A stretch of 64,000 nt of DNA from Mixta gaviniae (GTDB lineage: Bacteria; Pseudomonadota; Gammaproteobacteria; Enterobacterales; Enterobacteriaceae), in the NCBI RefSeq assembly GCF_002953195.1, contig NZ_CP026377.1, positions 3,534,001 to 3,598,000 of the forward strand, read 5' to 3'. The notes beneath the pieces were generated by a model. It saw only the letters and a program-made list of their open reading frames with translations. It had not been told where the DNA came from and ran no database searches. Positions within the stretch are counted from its first letter, which is position 1. Each line of letters starts with the position of its first letter. The position numbers and the translations under genes are program-made. Shown in pieces: positions 43,113 through 53,184 of the stretch.

Positions 43113-44021
43113 TCAGAAATAGCCCTGACGTTTCTTCAGCTCCATTGAGCCAGCCTGGTCGCGGTCGATCATGCGGCCTTGTCGCTCGCTGGTGGTGGAA
43201 ACCAGCATCTCTTCAATGATCTCAGGCAGCGTCTGCGCGGCGGATTCCACCGCGCCGGTCAGCGGCCAGCAGCCCAGGGTGCGGAAACGCACCATGCGCT
43301 GGGTGATCTCCTCGCCCGGCTGAAGATCGATGCGATCGTCATCAATCATCATCAGCATGCCGTCGCGCTCCAGCACCGGACGCTCCGCCGCCAGGTAAAG
43401 AGGAACGATGTCGATGTTTTCCAGGAAGATGTACTGCCAGATATCCAGCTCGGTCCAGTTAGAGAGCGGAAACACGCGAATGCTTTCGCCTTTGTTGATC
43501 TGGCCGTTGTAGTTGTGCCACAGCTCCGGGCGCTGGTTTTTCGGGTCCCAGCGGTGAAAACGGTCGCGGAAAGAGTAAATGCGCTCTTTGGCGCGCGATT
43601 TTTCCTCATCGCGGCGCGCGCCGCCGAAAGCGGCGTCAAAACCATATTTGTTCAGCGCCTGCTTCAGCCCTTCGGTTTTCATGATGTCGGTATGCTTGGC
43701 GCTGCCGTGGACGAAGGGATTGATACCCATCGCCACGCCTTCCGGATTGCGATGCACAATCAGCTCCGCGCCGATCGCTTTTACCGTGCGGTCGCGGAAC
43801 GCATACATGTCACGGAATTTCCAGCCGGTATCGACATGCAGCAGCGGGAACGGCAGCGTGCCGGGATAGAAGGCTTTGCGCGCCAGATGCAGCATCACGG
43901 ATGAATCTTTGCCGATGGAGTAGAGCATCACCGGATTGCCAAATTCAGCCGCCACTTCGCGGATAATATGGATACTCTCCGCCTCCAGTTGACGCAGATG
44001 AGTCAGTCGTTTTTGATCCAT
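43113..44021 (-). CDS. cysD: sulfate adenylyltransferase subunit 2
   Basis: ATP sulfurylase catalytic subunit. 302 residues as E. coli. PP-loop SIGKDSS at 35-41; HVDTGWKF and [15 protein letters not shown] conserved. Nine bases after cysG. Confidence 0.98.
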   Translation of the reverse strand: MDQKRLTHLRQLEAESIHIIREVAAEFGNPVMLYSIGKDSSVMLHLARKAFYPGTLPFPLLHVDTGWKFRDMYAFRDRTVKAIGAELIVHRNPEGVAMGINPFVHGSAKHTDIMKTEGLKQALNKYGFDAAFGGARRDEEKSRAKERIYSFRDRFHRWDPKNQRPELWHNYNGQINKGESIRVFPLSNWTELDIWQYIFLENIDIVPLYLAAERPVLERDGMLMMIDDDRIDLQPGEEITQRMVRFRTLGCWPLTGAVESAAQTLPEIIEEMLVSTTSERQGRMIDRDQAGSMELKKRQGYF

Positions 44022-44030
44022 AATGTTTCC

Positions 44031-45446
44031 TTAAGCCAAATTCACAACGGCGGCATCGCGGCCCACCTGCTGTGCTGAATGTTGAAACCAGGCCAGCTGG
44101 GCATGCAGATTCACCACCTCGCCGATCACCAGCAGCGCGGGCGTCGGCGCCTGCTGCGCCAGCGTCTCCAGCTCAGCCAGCGTGCCGGTGAATACCTGCT
44201 GATCCTGGCGCGTGCCGCGTCCAATCACCGCCACCGGCGTCGTCGCCGCGCGGCCGTGGGCGATCAGCTGTTGGGCGATTTCCGCCGCTTTTACCGTCCC
44301 CATATAGATGGCCAGCGTCTGACGCGCGCGCGCCAGCGACGGCCAGTCGATGGCGTCGCCGTCGGCGCGGCAGTGCCCGGTAATAAACAGCACGCTCTGC
44401 GCATAGTCGCGGTGAGTCAGCGGGATACCCGCATAGGCGGTGGCACCTGATGCCGCCGTCACACCCGGTACCACCTGGAACGGAATGCCCGCCTCCTGTG
44501 CCGCCTGCAGCTCTTCGCCGCCGCGGCCGAAGATAAAGGGATCGCCGCCTTTCAGGCGCACCACGCGCTTGCCTTTGCTCGCCAGCTGCACCAGCAGACG
44601 ATTGGTCTCTTCCTGCGCCACCGAATGTGCGCCGGCGCGTTTGCCAACGCAGAGCCGGTCGGCGTCACGCCGCACCAAATCAAGGATCTCGTCGCTGACC
44701 AGATGGTCATACAGCACCACATCCGCCTGCTGCATCACCTGCAGCGCGCGCAGCGTCAGCAGCCCCGCGTCGCCCGGACCGGCACCGACTAAAATGATTT
44801 CGCCCTGCTGCTGCGGCGTCTCCGTCAGCTGCGCCTCCAGCGTCTGCTTCGCGCCCTGCACGTTGCCTGCCGCCATCTGGCTGGCAAACAGGCCGTTGAA
44901 GGCGCGCTCCCAAAAGCGGCGGCGGTCGGACATTTTGCTGAAACGCTGTTTGACCTTGTCGCGCCATTCGCCCGCTACCTGTGCCATCTGCCCCAAATTG
45001 GCGGGCAGCAGCGCCTCCAGCTTTTCACGCAGCATGCGCGCCAGCACCGGCGCGGTGCCGCTGGAGGAGATCGCCACCACCAGCGGCGAGCGATCGACGA
45101 TCGAGGGGAAGATAAAAGAACATTTGGGCTGGTCGTCGACCACGTTAGCCAGCAGCCGACGCTGATTCGCCGCCTCGAACACGCGCGCGTTAAGCGCGCC
45201 GTCATCGGTAGCGGCGATCACCAGATAAACGCTGTCCAGCTGCGTTTCGGCAAACTCCGTCGCCAGCCATTCCACCTGCTGATTGTCCGCCAGTTCCTGC
45301 AGCTCGGCGCAGAGTTCACGCGCGGCTATCTGCACGCGCGCGCTTGCGCGCCGCAGCAGCTCAATTTTTCGCGCCGCCACATCGCCGCCGCCGACAACCA
45401 GCACCGGCTTTGCTTTCAGATCGGCAAATATAGGAAGATAATCCAC
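44031..45446 (-). CDS. cysG: siroheme synthase CysG
   Basis: Trifunctional: SAM uroporphyrinogen methyltransferase, precorrin-2 dehydrogenase and sirohydrochlorin ferrochelatase. It makes the siroheme used by CysI. 471 residues. N-terminal Rossmann domain [13 protein letters not shown], catalytic Asp104/Asp105 ([11 protein letters not shown]), and phospho-regulated Ser128 in [14 protein letters not shown]-terminal methyltransferase with [16 protein letters not shown] (near 218) and [16 protein letters not shown]. In E. coli the only cysG is next to nirBDC; here it heads the cysDNC operon. Confidence 0.97.
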   Translation of the reverse strand: MDYLPIFADLKAKPVLVVGGGDVAARKIELLRRASARVQIAARELCAELQELADNQQVEWLATEFAETQLDSVYLVIAATDDGALNARVFEAANQRRLLANVVDDQPKCSFIFPSIVDRSPLVVAISSSGTAPVLARMLREKLEALLPANLGQMAQVAGEWRDKVKQRFSKMSDRRRFWERAFNGLFASQMAAGNVQGAKQTLEAQLTETPQQQGEIILVGAGPGDAGLLTLRALQVMQQADVVLYDHLVSDEILDLVRRDADRLCVGKRAGAHSVAQEETNRLLVQLASKGKRVVRLKGGDPFIFGRGGEELQAAQEAGIPFQVVPGVTAASGATAYAGIPLTHRDYAQSVLFITGHCRADGDAIDWPSLARARQTLAIYMGTVKAAEIAQQLIAHGRAATTPVAVIGRGTRQDQQVFTGTLAELETLAQQAPTPALLVIGEVVNLHAQLAWFQHSAQQVGRDAAVVNLA

Positions 45447-45480
45447 GTCAGCCTTACTTGAATAACAAAAAGTTAACGCG

Positions 45481-45547
45481 ACTATACGACTGCTGCTTCC
45501 GGCAGATGAAATTACGAATTGGAATGAGTAGTTACCGAATGGAATAA
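45481..45547 (-). promoter_or_regulatory. candidate cysG promoter with CysB-like half-sites
   Basis: A minus-strand -10 TATAGT (45486-45481) lacks a good -35, as expected for an activator-dependent promoter. Upstream, TTATTCC (45547-45541) and CATTCCAA (45526-45519) resemble CysB half-sites. Assignment is by motif and context only. Confidence 0.4.
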
Positions 45548-45611
45548 CGCCACGGCAGAGCTTCGAACAAAAGGTGCTTAACAGGTGATATTTCGGGCAT
45601 TTAAGAACGAT

Positions 45612-45641
45612 TGAAATTGTGCAATGCGTGTCACAATTTCA
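45612..45641. promoter_or_regulatory. perfect 10-base inverted repeat upstream of iap
   Basis: TGAAATTGTG (45612-45621) and CACAATTTCA (45632-45641) are exact inverted repeats with a 10-base spacer, 60 bases before iap. The spacing does not fit CRP. It may be an operator for an unidentified dimeric regulator. Confidence 0.55.
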
Positions 45642-45700
45642 TACTATCGATGCAAAATTATTTCGCTTCAGCGTCATGGGATGACGTTTAAGGACTTGGT

Positions 45701-46735
45701 ATGTTTTCCTTCCTCCGCCTGACCGCGCTGGCCACGCTGCTCAGCTGCGGTATCAGCCTGCCGGCCAGCGCCGCCGTGCCGGCGCCCGGTCAGTTCGCCG
45801 AACAGCAATTACGTCATATCGCTACCTGGTTCCCCGGCCGCATGGCGGGCAGCCCGGCGGAAATGCTCGCCGCCGACTATCTGCAGCAGCAGTTTGCCGA
45901 GATGGGTTATCAAAGCGACAAGCGCAATTTCAACACCAAAGCGCCGTGGCGCGGCAACGACGGCAAAACGCACTGGCGCAATCTTACCGCCACCTCGGTT
46001 ATCGCCGCCCGCGCCGGCGCGGTGCCGCAGGAGATTCTGGTGGTCGCCCATCTTGATACCTGGCGTCCGCTCAGCGAAGCCGAGACGGAGAAAAATCTCG
46101 GCGGCCTGCGTCTGCAGGGAGCGGATGACAACGCCTCGGGTCTGGGGGTGATGCTGGAGCTGGCGCGCCAGCTGAGCCAGACGCCGCTGCACTACGGCAT
46201 TCGCTTTGTGGCGCTCAGCGCCTGGCAAAATGAATTGCACGGCTGCGATGACTATATCGCGCGCATGAAAGCTGCCGATCGTAAAAACACGCTGCTGGTG
46301 ATCGATCTGAACAGCCTGATCGTCGGCGACAAGCTCTACTTCAACAGCGGCAAGAACACCGCCTCAGCGGTAATCAAGCAGACGCGCGATCGGGCGCTTG
46401 ATATCGCCCACCGTTACGGCATCAGCGCCGATAAGCGTCCGCTTCATAGCGTCTCCTCGCCGGAGACGAACGCGTTTGACCAGGCGGGCTTCCCGTTATT
46501 GACGGTGCGGGCTACCAACTGGACGCTGGGCAAAAAAGATGGCAGCCAGCAGCGGGCCGTTTCCCGTCATTTTCCGCAGGGCACCAGCCATCATCAAACC
46601 GGGCTGGATAATTTGAACTATCTTGACCAGTGGCTGCCAGGCCGCATCAGCGTCCGCACCCGCGACAGCGTGCGTATTCTGCTTCCGCTGATTAACGAAC
46701 TGGCCAATCCTCCCCGCGTAAAAAAGGAGACGTAA
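45701..46735 (+). CDS. iap: Iap, periplasmic M28-family aminopeptidase homologue
   Basis: E. coli Iap converts alkaline phosphatase isozymes by removing N-terminal arginines. 344 residues (E. coli 345). A signal peptide ends near SLPASAA. The M28 first ligands HLDTW and DDNASG are kept. Where the family has the catalytic/metal GEEEG, this protein has SAWQNELHG, so both glutamates are replaced (Trp and Gln). The next ligand NLD is DLN. HHQTGLDN retains the C-terminal His. Catalysis is therefore doubtful. Its stop overlaps the following ATG (TAATG). Confidence 0.9.
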   Translation: MFSFLRLTALATLLSCGISLPASAAVPAPGQFAEQQLRHIATWFPGRMAGSPAEMLAADYLQQQFAEMGYQSDKRNFNTKAPWRGNDGKTHWRNLTATSVIAARAGAVPQEILVVAHLDTWRPLSEAETEKNLGGLRLQGADDNASGLGVMLELARQLSQTPLHYGIRFVALSAWQNELHGCDDYIARMKAADRKNTLLVIDLNSLIVGDKLYFNSGKNTASAVIKQTRDRALDIAHRYGISADKRPLHSVSSPETNAFDQAGFPLLTVRATNWTLGKKDGSQQRAVSRHFPQGTSHHQTGLDNLNYLDQWLPGRISVRTRDSVRILLPLINELANPPRVKKET

Positions 46736-47019
46736 TGTACGTAATTAACCTGAACTATCACCGGCCGATGGAAGAGGTTGAGGCGCTGACATCGGCGCAT
46801 ATCGACTGGGTCAAACGCTACTTTGAGGCGGGCGTATTCCTGGCCGCCGGCCGTAAAGATCCGCGCACCGGCGGCGTGATCCTGGCGAAAGATATCGATC
46901 GCAACCGTCTGGACACCATCCTGGGCGAGGATCCCTTCGTGGCGGTGGCGCAGTATGAAGTGGTTAAGGTCAACGTATCGATGACCACTGAAGCGCTGAA
47001 AGCGCTGGCGGAAGCGTAA
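46735..47019 (+). CDS. YciI-like protein
   Basis: A 94-residue ferredoxin-fold protein of the YciI/YCII superfamily. It has the conserved AHIDWVKRYFEAGVFLAAGR and the acidic DPF...AVAQYEVVKV end. His near 22 is the residue conserved in the family active-site-like pocket. One-base overlap with iap means coupled translation. Role unknown; not present beside iap in E. coli. Confidence 0.86.
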   Translation: MYVINLNYHRPMEEVEALTSAHIDWVKRYFEAGVFLAAGRKDPRTGGVILAKDIDRNRLDTILGEDPFVAVAQYEVVKVNVSMTTEALKALAEA

Positions 47020-47052
47020 GCGCGGCGGGCCTGCCCGGCCCGCCCGCGCTTT
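47018..47052. terminator. terminator between YciI-like and SPFH genes
   Basis: A very GC-rich stem of about 14 pairs with one bulge (AAGCGCG GCGGGCC against GGCCCGC C CGCGCTT) ends in TTTC on plus. It fills the gap between convergent genes. Confidence 0.72.
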
Positions 47053-47907
47053 CTACTTCGTGGGTTTGGCGTTGATAAACGGCACGCCGCCGTCGGGCAG
47101 CATGGTTTCCGGCAGCTTGCCGTCCCAGCGCTCGGCGGTGATCAGGCTAACCAGCGCCGGATTATTGCGCAGCGCCTCGCCTCTCAGACGAATCGCCTCC
47201 GCTTCGGCGCTGCCCTTCAGGCGAATAGATTCCGCTTCCGATCGCGCGGCGACCAACCGGCTCTCCGCTTCCGCCTGCGCGCGCGTTACGGCGATCTGCG
47301 CCTGAATTTTTTCTGTCTCGAGGTTCTGCCGGCGGGTGGCGATCGCCACTTCCGCCTTCATGCGATCCTCAATCGATTTTTCATAAGCGTCAGAAAAGTC
47401 GATATTCTCAATCTGCACCGAATCTATCACCACCGGCCCGTCAACCGCGTCGCGCAGCGCCATCTGCATATCCTGCACCAGCCGGGCGCGATCTTGCACC
47501 GCGCTGATGGCGGTATACTGGCCAAAAACGTTTTCCAGCTGCGTCGGGATCTGGCGAGCGATCAGCCGCTCGTTCATATTTTCAAGGGTGGAGTAGCGGG
47601 TATAGACCGCCTCCACTTCAGATGCGGGAATATGATAATTCACCGATACCGTCATCACGGCTGGCTGCTGATCGCGGCTGTAGGCCTGCATGGCTTTAAA
47701 CAGCCGCGCCTGGTTGCGAAGGGTGATCTTGCTTACCCTTTCTACCAGCGGAATGGTAAAGCCCAGCCCCGGCTCGGCCACCTTAACGATTTTGCCATAC
47801 CTCAGAACAATGCCGCGCTCCCCTTCGTTGACCGTATAGCAGGATAAAAACAGCAGCGCTAATGCCAGCGCTGCCGCCATCCAGATGATGCGTTGTTTTC
47901 CTTTCAT
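47053..47907 (-). CDS. SPFH/prohibitin-family membrane protein
   Basis: A 284-residue bitopic protein related to HflC, prohibitin and stomatin. An N-terminal hydrophobic helix (about 8-24) is followed by VNEGERGIVLRYGKI at the start of the SPFH domain (about 28-185). A long helical segment follows, rich in Ala, Glu and Arg (about 185-255; AQAEAESRLVAARSEAESIRLKGSAEAEAIRLRGEA), typical of oligomerising SPFH rings. No hflK or nfeD partner is adjacent. Members scaffold membrane domains or control FtsH; the role here is not known. It occupies part of the iap-cysH interval. Confidence 0.88.
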   Translation of the reverse strand: MKGKQRIIWMAAALALALLFLSCYTVNEGERGIVLRYGKIVKVAEPGLGFTIPLVERVSKITLRNQARLFKAMQAYSRDQQPAVMTVSVNYHIPASEVEAVYTRYSTLENMNERLIARQIPTQLENVFGQYTAISAVQDRARLVQDMQMALRDAVDGPVVIDSVQIENIDFSDAYEKSIEDRMKAEVAIATRRQNLETEKIQAQIAVTRAQAEAESRLVAARSEAESIRLKGSAEAEAIRLRGEALRNNPALVSLITAERWDGKLPETMLPDGGVPFINAKPTK

Positions 47908-48101
47908 TACAACTATCCCTTTTTAACAGAAACAGACCGTTTTGCGCGGCCAAAGCGTGCCGCAGCTTCAGCAGTGTAAAGTTTTTCACGCGTGCGGCCT
48001 GGCGGAAACGTCTGGTTATCAACGGCGTGGCGCGAAACGATGGCGGAAAGCTGGGGCTGAAGGCGCGAGGGTGGAGAAACAACGGCGGATTATGCGGGAG
48101 C

Positions 48102-48133
48102 CAAAAGAAAACAGGCGGCCTGGAGGCCGCCTG
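48102..48133 (-). terminator. cysJIH terminator
   Basis: Minus strand: CAGGCGGCC-TCCA-GGCCGCCTG followed by TTTTCTTTT, 25 bases past cysH. Confidence 0.85.
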
Positions 48134-48158
48134 CGAAGATCAATGCGTTACCAGCCGC

Positions 48159-48890
48159 CTACTCATGCAGGCCGCATTCGCGCTTGAGACCGAAGAAGCG
48201 CGTTTCCTCTTCCGCCATGCCCGGTTCCCACTTGCGTGTGGTGTGGGTATCGCCCACCGAGAGATAGCCCTCTTCCCACAGCGGATGGTAATGCAGGCCA
48301 TGTTGCTGCAGATACTGATAAACCTGGCGGTTGTCCCAGTCAATAATCGGCAGCACCTTAAAGACGCCACGCTGCACCGCCAGCACCGGCAAATGGGCGC
48401 GGCTGCCAGACTGCTCCCGCCGCAGGCCGGCGAACCAGCTCTGCGCGCCCAGCGTTTCCAGCGCGCGGTTCATCGGCTCCACCTTGTTGATGTCATTGTA
48501 GCGCTCAATGCCTTCGACGCCCTGCTCCCACAGCTTGCCGTAGCGCGCTTCCTGCCACGCCGCCGACTGCTCGGCGCGGAACACCTTCAGGTTCAGGCCG
48601 AGCGTCTCCGTCAGCTCATCGATAAAACGATAGGTTTCCGGAAACAGATAGCCGGTATCGGTCAGGATCACCGGAATGTCCGGCTTCTGGCGCGTGACCA
48701 GATGCAGCGATACCGCCGCCTGAATGCCGAAGCTGGAAGAGAGAACAAACTCGCCCGGCAGGTTCTCCAGCGCCCAGATCACGCGATCTTCGGCGGACAG
48801 CTTTTCCAGCTGCGTGTTGACGTCGGCTAACGCCATAACGCGGTCTATCTTGGGCAACGCATTCAGTGCTGCGAGATCGAGTACAGACAT
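48159..48890 (-). CDS. cysH: PAPS reductase
   Basis: Reduces PAPS to sulfite with thioredoxin or glutaredoxin. 243 residues. PP-loop-like [15 protein letters not shown] near 51, and the nucleophile Cys239 in the C-terminal KRECGLHE. It lacks the four-cysteine Fe-S site of APS reductases, matching the PAPS type and the presence of cysC. 12 bases after cysI. Confidence 0.98.
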   Translation of the reverse strand: MSVLDLAALNALPKIDRVMALADVNTQLEKLSAEDRVIWALENLPGEFVLSSSFGIQAAVSLHLVTRQKPDIPVILTDTGYLFPETYRFIDELTETLGLNLKVFRAEQSAAWQEARYGKLWEQGVEGIERYNDINKVEPMNRALETLGAQSWFAGLRREQSGSRAHLPVLAVQRGVFKVLPIIDWDNRQVYQYLQQHGLHYHPLWEEGYLSVGDTHTTRKWEPGMAEEETRFFGLKRECGLHE

Positions 48891-48902
48891 GCTCTCCTCC
48901 GT

Positions 48903-50615
48903 TTATTCCCAGAAATCCCGCGCCGGATCGACGATCGGTTTGACGATGCCGGCGCGCAGGGTGAAATCACCAAACTCCTCGCCCGGCGCGCGCTCCTGCG
49001 CCCAACGTCCTACCAGCTCATCGATAGTGGCCAGAATTTCATCTTCGGTAATGTTTTCGCGGTACATGCGCGGAATACGCGTGCCGATGCGGTTGCCGCC
49101 AAGATGCAGGTTATAGCGGCCCGGCGCCTTGCCTACCAGACCCAGCTCCGCCAGCATGGCGCGGCCGCAGCCGTTAGGACAGCCGGTGACGCGCAGCACG
49201 ATATGCTCTTCGCCAACGCCGTGCTTCGTCATGATCGCTTCAACGCGCGTCACAAACGCGGGCAGGAAGCGCTCCGCCTCGGCCATCGCCAGCGGACAGG
49301 TCGGAAATGCCACGCAGGCCATGGAGTTTTCACGCTGCGCGGTAACGTTCTCCATCAGCGCATGCGCGCGGGCGATCGCTTCGATCCGCGCCTTTTCGCT
49401 TTCCGGCACGCCGGCGACAATCAGATTCTGGTTGGCGGTCAGGCGGAAGTCGCCCTGATGTACCTTCGCAATCTCCGCCACGCCGCTTTTCAGCGGGCGT
49501 CCCGGATAATCCATCAGGCGGCCGTTCTCAATAAACAGCGTCAGGTGCCACTTGTTGTCGATGCCTTTCACCCAGCCGAAGCGGTCGCCACGGGTGGTAA
49601 AAGCGTACGGGCGGATCGGGCCGAAGGTCATGCCGGCGCGTTTTTCCACTTCCGCTTTAAAAGTTTCTACGCCGACGCGCTCAAGCGTATATTTGGTTTT
49701 GGCGTTTTTACGGTTGGTGCGGTTGCCCCAGTCACGCTGAGTCGTCAACACCGCTTCCGCCACCGCCAGGGTTTTATCCAGCGGCAGGAAGCCGAACTCG
49801 CTGGCGGTGCGGGCGTAGGTCTCTTTGTTGCCATGCTCCACCGACAGGCCGCCGCCCACCAGCAGGTTAAAGCCGATCAGCTTGCCGTTTTCCGCGATGG
49901 CGATAAAGTTCATATCGTTAGCGTGCAGATCGACGTCATTATGCGGCGGCACTACCACGGTGGTTTTAAATTTGCGCGGCAGATAGGTAGAGCTGAGGAT
50001 CGGCTCTTCGTCGGTGGTCGCCGCCTTTTTCTCATCCAGCCAGATTTCCGCATAGGCACGGGTGCGCGGCAGCAGATGCTCGGAAATTTTCTTCGCCCAC
50101 TCGTACGCTTCCTGATGCAGCGCGGATTCTATCGGGTTGGAGCTGCACAGCACGTTACGGTTCATATCGTTGGCGGTGCCGATGGCATCCAGCCCGACTT
50201 CATGCAGCATCTGGTGCGCCGGCTTCACGTTCTTCTTCAGAATGCCGTGAAACTGGAAAGTCTGACGGTTGGTGAGGCGCACGCTGCCGTACAGGGTGTT
50301 TTCCGCTGCGAACTTCTCGATAGCCAGCCACTGGGTCGGCGTAATGATGCCGCCCGGCAGACGACAGCGCAGCATCATGGCGTGACGCGGCTCCAGCTTC
50401 TGCTCGGCGCGCTCGGCGCGGATATCGCGATCATCCTGCTGATACATGCCGTGAAAGCGGATCAGCAGGAAGTTGTCGCCGCTAAAGCCGCCGGTCAGGC
50501 CATTCTGCAAATCTTCCGCGATGGTGCCGCGCAGAAAATTGCTCTCTTTTTTCATGCGCTCCGCATCGGAAAGTTTTCCTTCGACGACCAGCGGTCCAGG
50601 GTGTTTTTCACTCAT
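48903..50615 (-). CDS. cysI: sulfite reductase hemoprotein, beta subunit
   Basis: Six-electron reduction of sulfite to sulfide with siroheme and a 4Fe-4S cluster. 570 residues as E. coli. Cluster and siroheme cysteines in [15 protein letters not shown] and [14 protein letters not shown] (about 434, 440, 479 and 483); siroheme-binding arginines in [16 protein letters not shown] overlaps the cysJ TGA by one base (TGATG). Confidence 0.98.
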   Translation of the reverse strand: MSEKHPGPLVVEGKLSDAERMKKESNFLRGTIAEDLQNGLTGGFSGDNFLLIRFHGMYQQDDRDIRAERAEQKLEPRHAMMLRCRLPGGIITPTQWLAIEKFAAENTLYGSVRLTNRQTFQFHGILKKNVKPAHQMLHEVGLDAIGTANDMNRNVLCSSNPIESALHQEAYEWAKKISEHLLPRTRAYAEIWLDEKKAATTDEEPILSSTYLPRKFKTTVVVPPHNDVDLHANDMNFIAIAENGKLIGFNLLVGGGLSVEHGNKETYARTASEFGFLPLDKTLAVAEAVLTTQRDWGNRTNRKNAKTKYTLERVGVETFKAEVEKRAGMTFGPIRPYAFTTRGDRFGWVKGIDNKWHLTLFIENGRLMDYPGRPLKSGVAEIAKVHQGDFRLTANQNLIVAGVPESEKARIEAIARAHALMENVTAQRENSMACVAFPTCPLAMAEAERFLPAFVTRVEAIMTKHGVGEEHIVLRVTGCPNGCGRAMLAELGLVGKAPGRYNLHLGGNRIGTRIPRMYRENITEDEILATIDELVGRWAQERAPGEEFGDFTLRAGIVKPIVDPARDFWE

Positions 50616-52426
50616 CAGTAAACGTCTCGCTGATAACGGCGCTCAATGCGCAGCTCACTTAAAAATTCATCGGCCGATTCAAGGTCCATGCCGCCCTGTT
50701 CAGCCACCACTTCCAGTAACGCCTGCTCGACATCTTTCGCCATACGGTTGGCGTCGCCGCAGACATAAATATGGGCGCCATCCTGTAGCCAGCGCCACAC
50801 TTCCGCCCCTTTCTCGCGGATTTTGTCCTGTACGTAGATCTTATGCTGCTGGTCGCGCGACCAGGCCAAATCGATGTGGGTCAGCAAGCCTTCTTTAACG
50901 TATCTCTGCCACTCCACCTGATAGAGGAAATCCTCAGTGAAGTGCGGGTTGCCGAAGAACAGCCAGTTTTTGCCACCGGCGCCGTCATTTTCACGCTGCT
51001 GCATAAAGGCGCGGAACGGCGCAATACCGGTGCCCGGCCCAATCATGATCACCGGCGCGTCAGGATCGGCAGGCAGACGGAAATTATCGTTGTGTTCGAT
51101 AAAGACCCGCACCTCGCCCTCCTCTTCCAGCCGATCGGCCAGATAGCTGGAGGCGCCGCCGGCGCGCTGACGGCCATCGATTTCATAACGCACCGCGCCA
51201 ACGGTAATATGCACTTCGCTTTCCGTTTCCGCCTGCGAAGAGGCGATGGAGTAAAGGCGCGGCGTCAGCGGACGCAGCAGCCCCAGCAGTTGCTCCGGGT
51301 TCAGCTCGCCGGGCGCCTGACGCACCATATCAACAATCGGCATCGTCTGCGCGTAGTGCTGCAGCTGCGCTTTATCCGCCGCCAGCGCCAGCAGGCGCTC
51401 GTTGCGCACCAGCTTCGCATACTGCTCCACAATCTGCGGCGTGTTCACCGTCAGCTCAAAATGCTGCTGCAGAGCCAGCGACAACGGCAGCGTCTGGCCT
51501 TTTACCTCGACACTTTCATCGCCGCGCAGCCAGAGCAGCTCAGTCAGCTCTTTGACCAGCGCCGGATCGTTCTCATACCAGACGCCAAGCGCATCGCCCG
51601 GCTGATAGCGCAGCCCGGCGTCGCCCAGATCGATTTCGATATGGCGCACATCTTTATCCGAAGCGCGACCGGTGATTTTCTGATTCACCGACAGCGTAGC
51701 CGTCAGCGGCTCGTCACGGGTGTAGGGCGTGGAGAAAACTTCATTGACGCTGCCGCTCGCGGTGGCGGCGGCCTGCGCCGGGGTTTCCGTCGGCACGCGC
51801 TGTTGCAGCAGCGCGACGACCGCTTTGCGCCACTTCTCCGCTTCGGCAGCGAACTCCACATCCGCGTCGACGCGATCCAGCAGGCGCTCACCGCCCAGCT
51901 CGGCGAGGCGGCTATCGAAATCTTTGCCGGCCTTGCTGAAAAAGGCGTAAGAGGTATCGCCCAGGCCGAACACCGCAAACGCCGTGTCAGTCAGCTTCGG
52001 CGCCTTTTTCGACATCAGGTATTTATGCAGCGCGACCGCCTCTTCCGGCGGATCGCCCTCGCCCTGTGTCGAGGTGACGATCAGCAGCAGCTTTTCCTGC
52101 GCGATCTGTTTGAATTTATAGTCGCCGGCATTCACCAGCTTCACGTTCAGCTTTGCCGCCTGCAGGTCATCACGTAGCTGCTCCGCCACACGGCGCGCAT
52201 TGCCGGTCTGTGAGGCGGAAAGCAAGGTAATGGCCGGCGCCTCGGCGGGCGCGGCGATAAGCTGAGCGGCAGAGCCGACTTCAGGGGTCTGGTTGACTCG
52301 CCCCCAGAAATAGCCGGAGATCCATGCCAGCTGCGTCGTCGTTAAATCGTTGGTCGCCGCCTGCAAGCGGGCGAGCTGCTCCGCATTAAGCGGGAGCAAA
52401 GAACCTGGGGGTGCCTGAGTCGTCAT
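50615..52426 (-). CDS. cysJ: sulfite reductase flavoprotein, alpha subunit
   Basis: Moves electrons from NADPH through FAD and FMN to CysI. 603 residues (E. coli 599). Flavodoxin domain (about 65-205, [15 protein letters not shown] and [12 protein letters not shown]), FAD domain with LYSIASSQ, and NADPH domain with [17 protein letters not shown] and the terminal YQRDVY. First of cysJIH, presumably CysB-activated. Confidence 0.98.
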   Translation of the reverse strand: MTTQAPPGSLLPLNAEQLARLQAATNDLTTTQLAWISGYFWGRVNQTPEVGSAAQLIAAPAEAPAITLLSASQTGNARRVAEQLRDDLQAAKLNVKLVNAGDYKFKQIAQEKLLLIVTSTQGEGDPPEEAVALHKYLMSKKAPKLTDTAFAVFGLGDTSYAFFSKAGKDFDSRLAELGGERLLDRVDADVEFAAEAEKWRKAVVALLQQRVPTETPAQAAATASGSVNEVFSTPYTRDEPLTATLSVNQKITGRASDKDVRHIEIDLGDAGLRYQPGDALGVWYENDPALVKELTELLWLRGDESVEVKGQTLPLSLALQQHFELTVNTPQIVEQYAKLVRNERLLALAADKAQLQHYAQTMPIVDMVRQAPGELNPEQLLGLLRPLTPRLYSIASSQAETESEVHITVGAVRYEIDGRQRAGGASSYLADRLEEEGEVRVFIEHNDNFRLPADPDAPVIMIGPGTGIAPFRAFMQQRENDGAGGKNWLFFGNPHFTEDFLYQVEWQRYVKEGLLTHIDLAWSRDQQHKIYVQDKIREKGAEVWRWLQDGAHIYVCGDANRMAKDVEQALLEVVAEQGGMDLESADEFLSELRIERRYQRDVY

Positions 52427-52728
52427 TGCCTTGAAAATTCCAGTATCAATGGTTCCAAACCGTTCAGAGACGGGAGATAAGGTAGGTTACCGAGTCGCAT
52501 ATTAACCGGTAAATAAGGGTTAGAAATAATAAATAACCAAAACGCCTAAACACTTTTAGCGGTAACGCTTAACGCTTTAACTGTTTAAAAATGGACATAT
52601 TTATCAATTAGTTATTTTATGCGACGTTTTTAAATAGCGCTAAAATGAGCCAGCGGGGGGAAACGGGTGCGAAAAATCTCATTTTCCGGTAGACTTCGCC
52701 GGTTTTTGCAACAATTGAGACACCAACC
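52427..52728. other. cysJ-queD divergent intergenic region
   Basis: 302 AT-rich bases with no gene. They should hold the CysB-dependent cysJ promoter and the queD promoter, but I cannot place either reliably. A tandem heptamer TAACGCT TAACGCT occurs at 52563-52576. Confidence 0.5.
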
Positions 52729-53091
52729 ATGGCAACCACGCTTTTTAAAGATTTCCAGTTCGAAGCCGCACACCGTCTGCCGCACGTACCTGAGGGCCAC
52801 AAATGTGGACGTTTACACGGTCACTCATTCCTGGTGCGTCTTGAAATCACCGGCGACGTCGATCCCTATACCGGCTGGATTATGGATTTCGCCGAGCTGA
52901 AGGCCGCCTTCAAACCGCTGTACGATCGCCTCGATCACTACTATCTGAACGATATCCCGGGCCTGGAAAACCCTACCAGCGAAGTGCTGGCGCAGTGGAT
53001 TTGGCAGCAGATGAAACCGATCGTGCCGCTGTTGAGCGCGGTGATGATCAAAGAGACCTGCACCGCCGGCTGCGTCTATCGCGGCGAATAA
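52729..53091 (+). CDS. queD: 6-carboxy-tetrahydropterin synthase QueD
   Basis: Makes 6-carboxy-5,6,7,8-tetrahydropterin for queuosine synthesis. 120 residues (E. coli 121). Zinc ligands His15 (EAAHRL), His30 and His32 (LHGHSF); catalytic Cys26 in HKCGRL. Its partner queE lies immediately downstream on the other strand; E. coli separates the two by several genes. Confidence 0.97.
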   Translation: MATTLFKDFQFEAAHRLPHVPEGHKCGRLHGHSFLVRLEITGDVDPYTGWIMDFAELKAAFKPLYDRLDHYYLNDIPGLENPTSEVLAQWIWQQMKPIVPLLSAVMIKETCTAGCVYRGE

Positions 53092-53184
53092 GCGCCATGC
53101 CGGCAGCCGCCGGCTGCGCCAGGCAGCAAGGAGAAAGGGGAAAGCCCGCGGAGTCGGGGCATCCCCCGCTCCGCCAGGCGTTAA

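Noticed and set aside
45447..48158. Searched for a CRISPR array or cas remnants in the iap-cysH interval.
   Set aside because: No regularly spaced repeats of about 29 bases and no cas-like frame were found.
49104..50621. A plus-strand open frame of 505 codons.
   Set aside because: Antisense shadow of cysI, with composition (rich in H, Q, R, A) typical of reverse-strand artefacts.
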